Source: CAYQDF01 sp964416175 (GTDB lineage: Bacteria; Chloroflexota; Anaerolineae; Anaerolineales; UBA4823). From it: a stretch of DNA of 23,428 nt. Positions 21,965 to 23,428 of the stretch are shown in pieces. A model generated the notes under the pieces. It had not been told where the DNA came from and did not search any database. It was given only the letters and a program-made list of their open reading frames with translations. Every line of letters starts with the position of its first letter. Positions within the stretch are counted from its first letter, which is position 1. Both the position numbers and the translations under genes were made by a program. Where the stretch lies: assembly GCA_964416175.1 (NCBI GenBank), contig CAYQDF010000046.1, forward strand, positions 1 to 23,428. Reading direction: 5' to 3'.

Positions 21965-22130
21965 CCCGTCTCCGGAGGCCTGGAAAGAGGGGACTCATCA
22001 CCGATGCGCTGAAAATGCAAATATGAAATGGACCACTGGCTCAGGCATTCCTGTCGGGAGAGATGGGCTGGCCGAAAGCCAAAAAGCCAAGGAGATGCTT
22101 CCCAACAATGTCAACCTCGGCTTCTGAAGT

Positions 22131-23280
22131 TCAGTCATGAGTTGGGACCGAGGGTTGAACGATATTGGTGAACACCGCCAAAGCGTTGGCAAGGATTTGT
22201 CGCCACTCGCCGAGCGGCAGAGACAATTTCTGGTGCAGCAAGATGAACAACCCCGAATAACACTTCCACTTGCTACCTATTTGGGACTGAACAGGTATCG
22301 GACAGCCGGGGTCTTGGGAGACCGTTTGGGATGGCTGCGCATACAGGCGGTCGCGCAAGCCTTCGCCAATCAAGAGCGCAATGGCATAGACCAGTAACAG
22401 GAACGCCAGCATCTTTTCCATGGGGGATTGCCGTTTGTTCATCAGGCGCTCTATTCTCAACTTGCTTTTCAAATCGCGGAAGGCCTGCTCAATTTTCGTG
22501 CGCCAGCGATAGATCCGCAAAGCGGTCTCCGCCTATAGATTGGTCATCACCGACAGCGGTTCGCATAAGCCTCTCTCTCACGCCGATCAGGTTCACGCAG
22601 ACTTTGCCCTTGTACCATACTCGATTATGGATAATGGTCTCGCCAGGGGAGATGGTCAGGGCTACTTCGCGGATGTCGCCATCCCAGAACTTGGGGGGAT
22701 GGCTGCCCAGGTTCAGGCGGATGACTAAATTGATCTGCTCTTCCACCAGATTGAGCAAGAGTTCCAGATAACTGAACTCCCGGTCCAGCACCAAAGACCG
22801 TTCGCCCAGCAGGTCTTTGAGCCTGGCAAAGGCGCGCAAATGGTTCAGATTACGCGAATCCAGGCCGGCGGCGATGGTTTGCAACGAGTAGGCGATCAAG
22901 CCGCAGGGAATGGCCCGCCCGCGATATGGGGTCCCTAACAGCAAAGCCCAGAAACCTTTGGTCTTGCCGTCTTTGAGCGTGCCTACATACTCCGTTTTCC
23001 AGGCTTGCGGGCGCTCGATCTCAGGGGGATCGCCGATCACAAAATCCGCCTGCTCCTGAAACAGACGCCACAGCGCCTCTCTGGGATCGGTTTGTTTCAC
23101 GAACCGCTGGACCCGTTTGTAACTGGCATCGCTGCTGCCGCGCATTTTGACCGCAATCTCTGTCAAGCGCAGGGAACGAGCCGCCAGGAGCGCCTGGCCG
23201 ATTTTAGCGGCTTTGTGGGCTGTAACTTAATCGGCGAATAGACTCTAAATAAATGGACGGACATTGATATACTTGTTCAT
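22131..23280 (-). pseudogene. IS4-family DDE transposase, broken by one frameshift and three stops
   Basis: The frame begins at ATG 23280 with AGGAGG six bases upstream and spans 1150 nt, one base off a multiple of three, as expected from one indel. Recognised parts: 'LFAD', 'VTAHKAAKIGQALL', 'LTEIAVKMRGSSDASYKRVQ', the first Asp in 'FVIGDPPEI', the second in 'LVLDREFSY', and the IS4 signature Y-x2-R-x3-E-x6-K in YRWRTKIEQAFRDLK. Lesions: TAG at 23247-23245, TAA at 23229-23227, a frameshift in the CT-repeat tract near 22570-22579, and TAG at 22535-22533. The C terminus 'QPSVPTHD' matches the remnant at 14005-14089. Four independent lesions mean the element is long dead; programmed recoding is unlikely. 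Confidence 0.85.
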
Positions 23281-23281
23281 G

Positions 23282-23343
23282 AGGAGCCTCCTACCGATAA
23301 AGGTTGTAGCAGACCAAGTTTACCGGTTTTGAGGCTCCTTTTT
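23282..23343. promoter_or_regulatory. Hairpin covering the transposase ribosome binding site; terminator-like on the plus strand
   Basis: AGGAGCCTC at 23282-23290 pairs with GAGGCTCCT at 23331-23339 (9 bp). In the transposase transcript reading in from outside, this stem would hide part of the AGGAGG site (23292-23287). IS elements such as IS10 and IS50 are known to block translation of incoming transcripts in this way. On the plus strand the stem is followed by TTTTT and could terminate cargo transcripts, although the 40-nt loop is long. Confidence 0.5.
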
Positions 23344-23350
23344 ATTTATA

Positions 23351-23370
23351 TGTCCGAACTCATGTCCGAA
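23351..23370 (+). repeat. Terminal inverted repeat, right edge of IS and accessory segment
   Basis: Reverse complement of the left-edge repeat at 13999-14018 in 19 of 20 positions; contains two half-sites of ATGTCCGAA type. Confidence 0.8.
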
Positions 23371-23386
23371 TGTTCAGTGAAATTTC

Positions 23387-23416
23387 TTGACTTTAAATAT
23401 CATTTTCTGGTATACT
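23387..23416 (+). promoter_or_regulatory. Strong sigma-70 promoter reading out of the window
   Basis: TTGACT at 23387-23392, an 18-bp spacer, TATACT at 23411-23416 preceded by TGG (extended -10). It lies 16 bp outside the IS end and would transcribe a gene beyond the window; it appears intact despite the nearby insertion. Confidence 0.7.
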
Positions 23417-23428
23417 ATTACTTCGTCT

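Larger units (their letters stand above)
13999..23370. mobile_element. Possible composite transposon: cargo between two IS4-type copies
   Basis: A 9.37-kb segment bounded on the left by an IS remnant and on the right by a complete IS element of the same family, with near-identical outer inverted repeats. All genes inside are accessory and look more GC-rich than the core genes to the left. No direct target duplication is visible at the outer edges. Both transposase copies are dead, so any movement would need a transposase in trans. It could instead be two independent IS insertions flanking an island. Confidence 0.4.
22130..23370 (-). mobile_element. Complete but inactive IS4-family element
   Basis: 1241 bp, bounded by imperfect terminal repeats: 22130-22149 (TTCAGTCATGAGTTGGGACC) and the reverse complement of 23351-23370. 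The right end has two tandem ATGTCCGAA units, at 23350-23358 and 23362-23370, 12 bp apart, probably transposase-binding sites. One transposase gene on the minus strand fills the interior. No flanking target duplication is evident. The left-edge remnant at 13999 belongs to the same family. Confidence 0.85.

Noticed and set aside
22023..22127. 34-codon ORF just before the IS element
   Set aside because: No ribosome binding site and no recognisable similarity; it could be a fragment of a disrupted gene, but this cannot be supported.
22533..22579. Programmed frameshift or stop read-through in the transposase
   Set aside because: Two further in-frame stops near the N terminus and a simple dinucleotide-repeat indel point to decay, and IS4 transposases are usually single-frame.
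13985..23385. Target-site duplication around the composite segment or around the right IS
   Set aside because: The 9-12 bp next to each outer end do not match (for example GAAATCTGATC against TGTTCAGTGAA).
1..23428. tRNA or rRNA genes
   Set aside because: No T-arm/anticodon-arm pattern or rRNA core sequence was found on either strand by eye.

Overview
The window looks like a scaffold of a Chloroflexota bacterium, most likely Anaerolineae-like, probably a metagenome assembly. This rests on gene content and style: a cmk-plsC-plsC cluster, an rpoC with no adjacent rpoB and with a long N-terminal insertion, an ECF sigma/anti-sigma/bactofilin-like operon, and a large SARP-like BTAD-ATPase-TPR regulator interrupted by a 100-N scaffold gap. 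No taxon can be proven from the sequence alone.

Left part, 1-13.93 kb, moderate GC, core genes: the tail of an unrecognised, probably membrane-anchored protein; cytidylate kinase (cmk); two 1-acyl-glycerol-3-phosphate acyltransferase-family proteins; and a 1097-residue membrane histidine kinase, all tightly packed on the plus strand. Then comes a near-consensus sigma-70 promoter with a structured leader, then rpoC and its terminator. A small, previously unmarked remnant of a GNAT acetyltransferase lies on the minus strand after it. Next is a three-gene overlapping operon (ECF sigma factor, zinc-binding anti-sigma factor, bactofilin-like membrane protein) with a candidate ECF autoregulatory promoter, and the convergent GTPase gene era.

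Right part, 14.0-23.37 kb, visibly more GC-rich in its genes, is an accessory segment. It starts with the last ~90 bp of an IS4-type element (13999-14089) and ends with a complete but dead IS4-family element (22130-23370). The outermost 20 bp at the two edges match as inverted repeats in 19 of 20 positions. Between them lie the SARP-like regulator, three small proteins resembling the dimeric alpha-beta-barrel (ABM/DUF3303) type, a flavodoxin-ferredoxin fusion (EFR1-like), a four-helix membrane protein, an acetoacetate-decarboxylase-like protein and a 72-residue unknown. I read this as a regulated redox/metabolic cargo cluster carried between two IS copies. A tandem 10-bp repeat with an 11-bp period sits 9 bp before an extended -10 box just after the regulator, which is the classical layout of a SARP operator, so the regulator may directly switch on the downstream genes.

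The window ends in a strong sigma-70 promoter immediately outside the IS element, reading out of the window.
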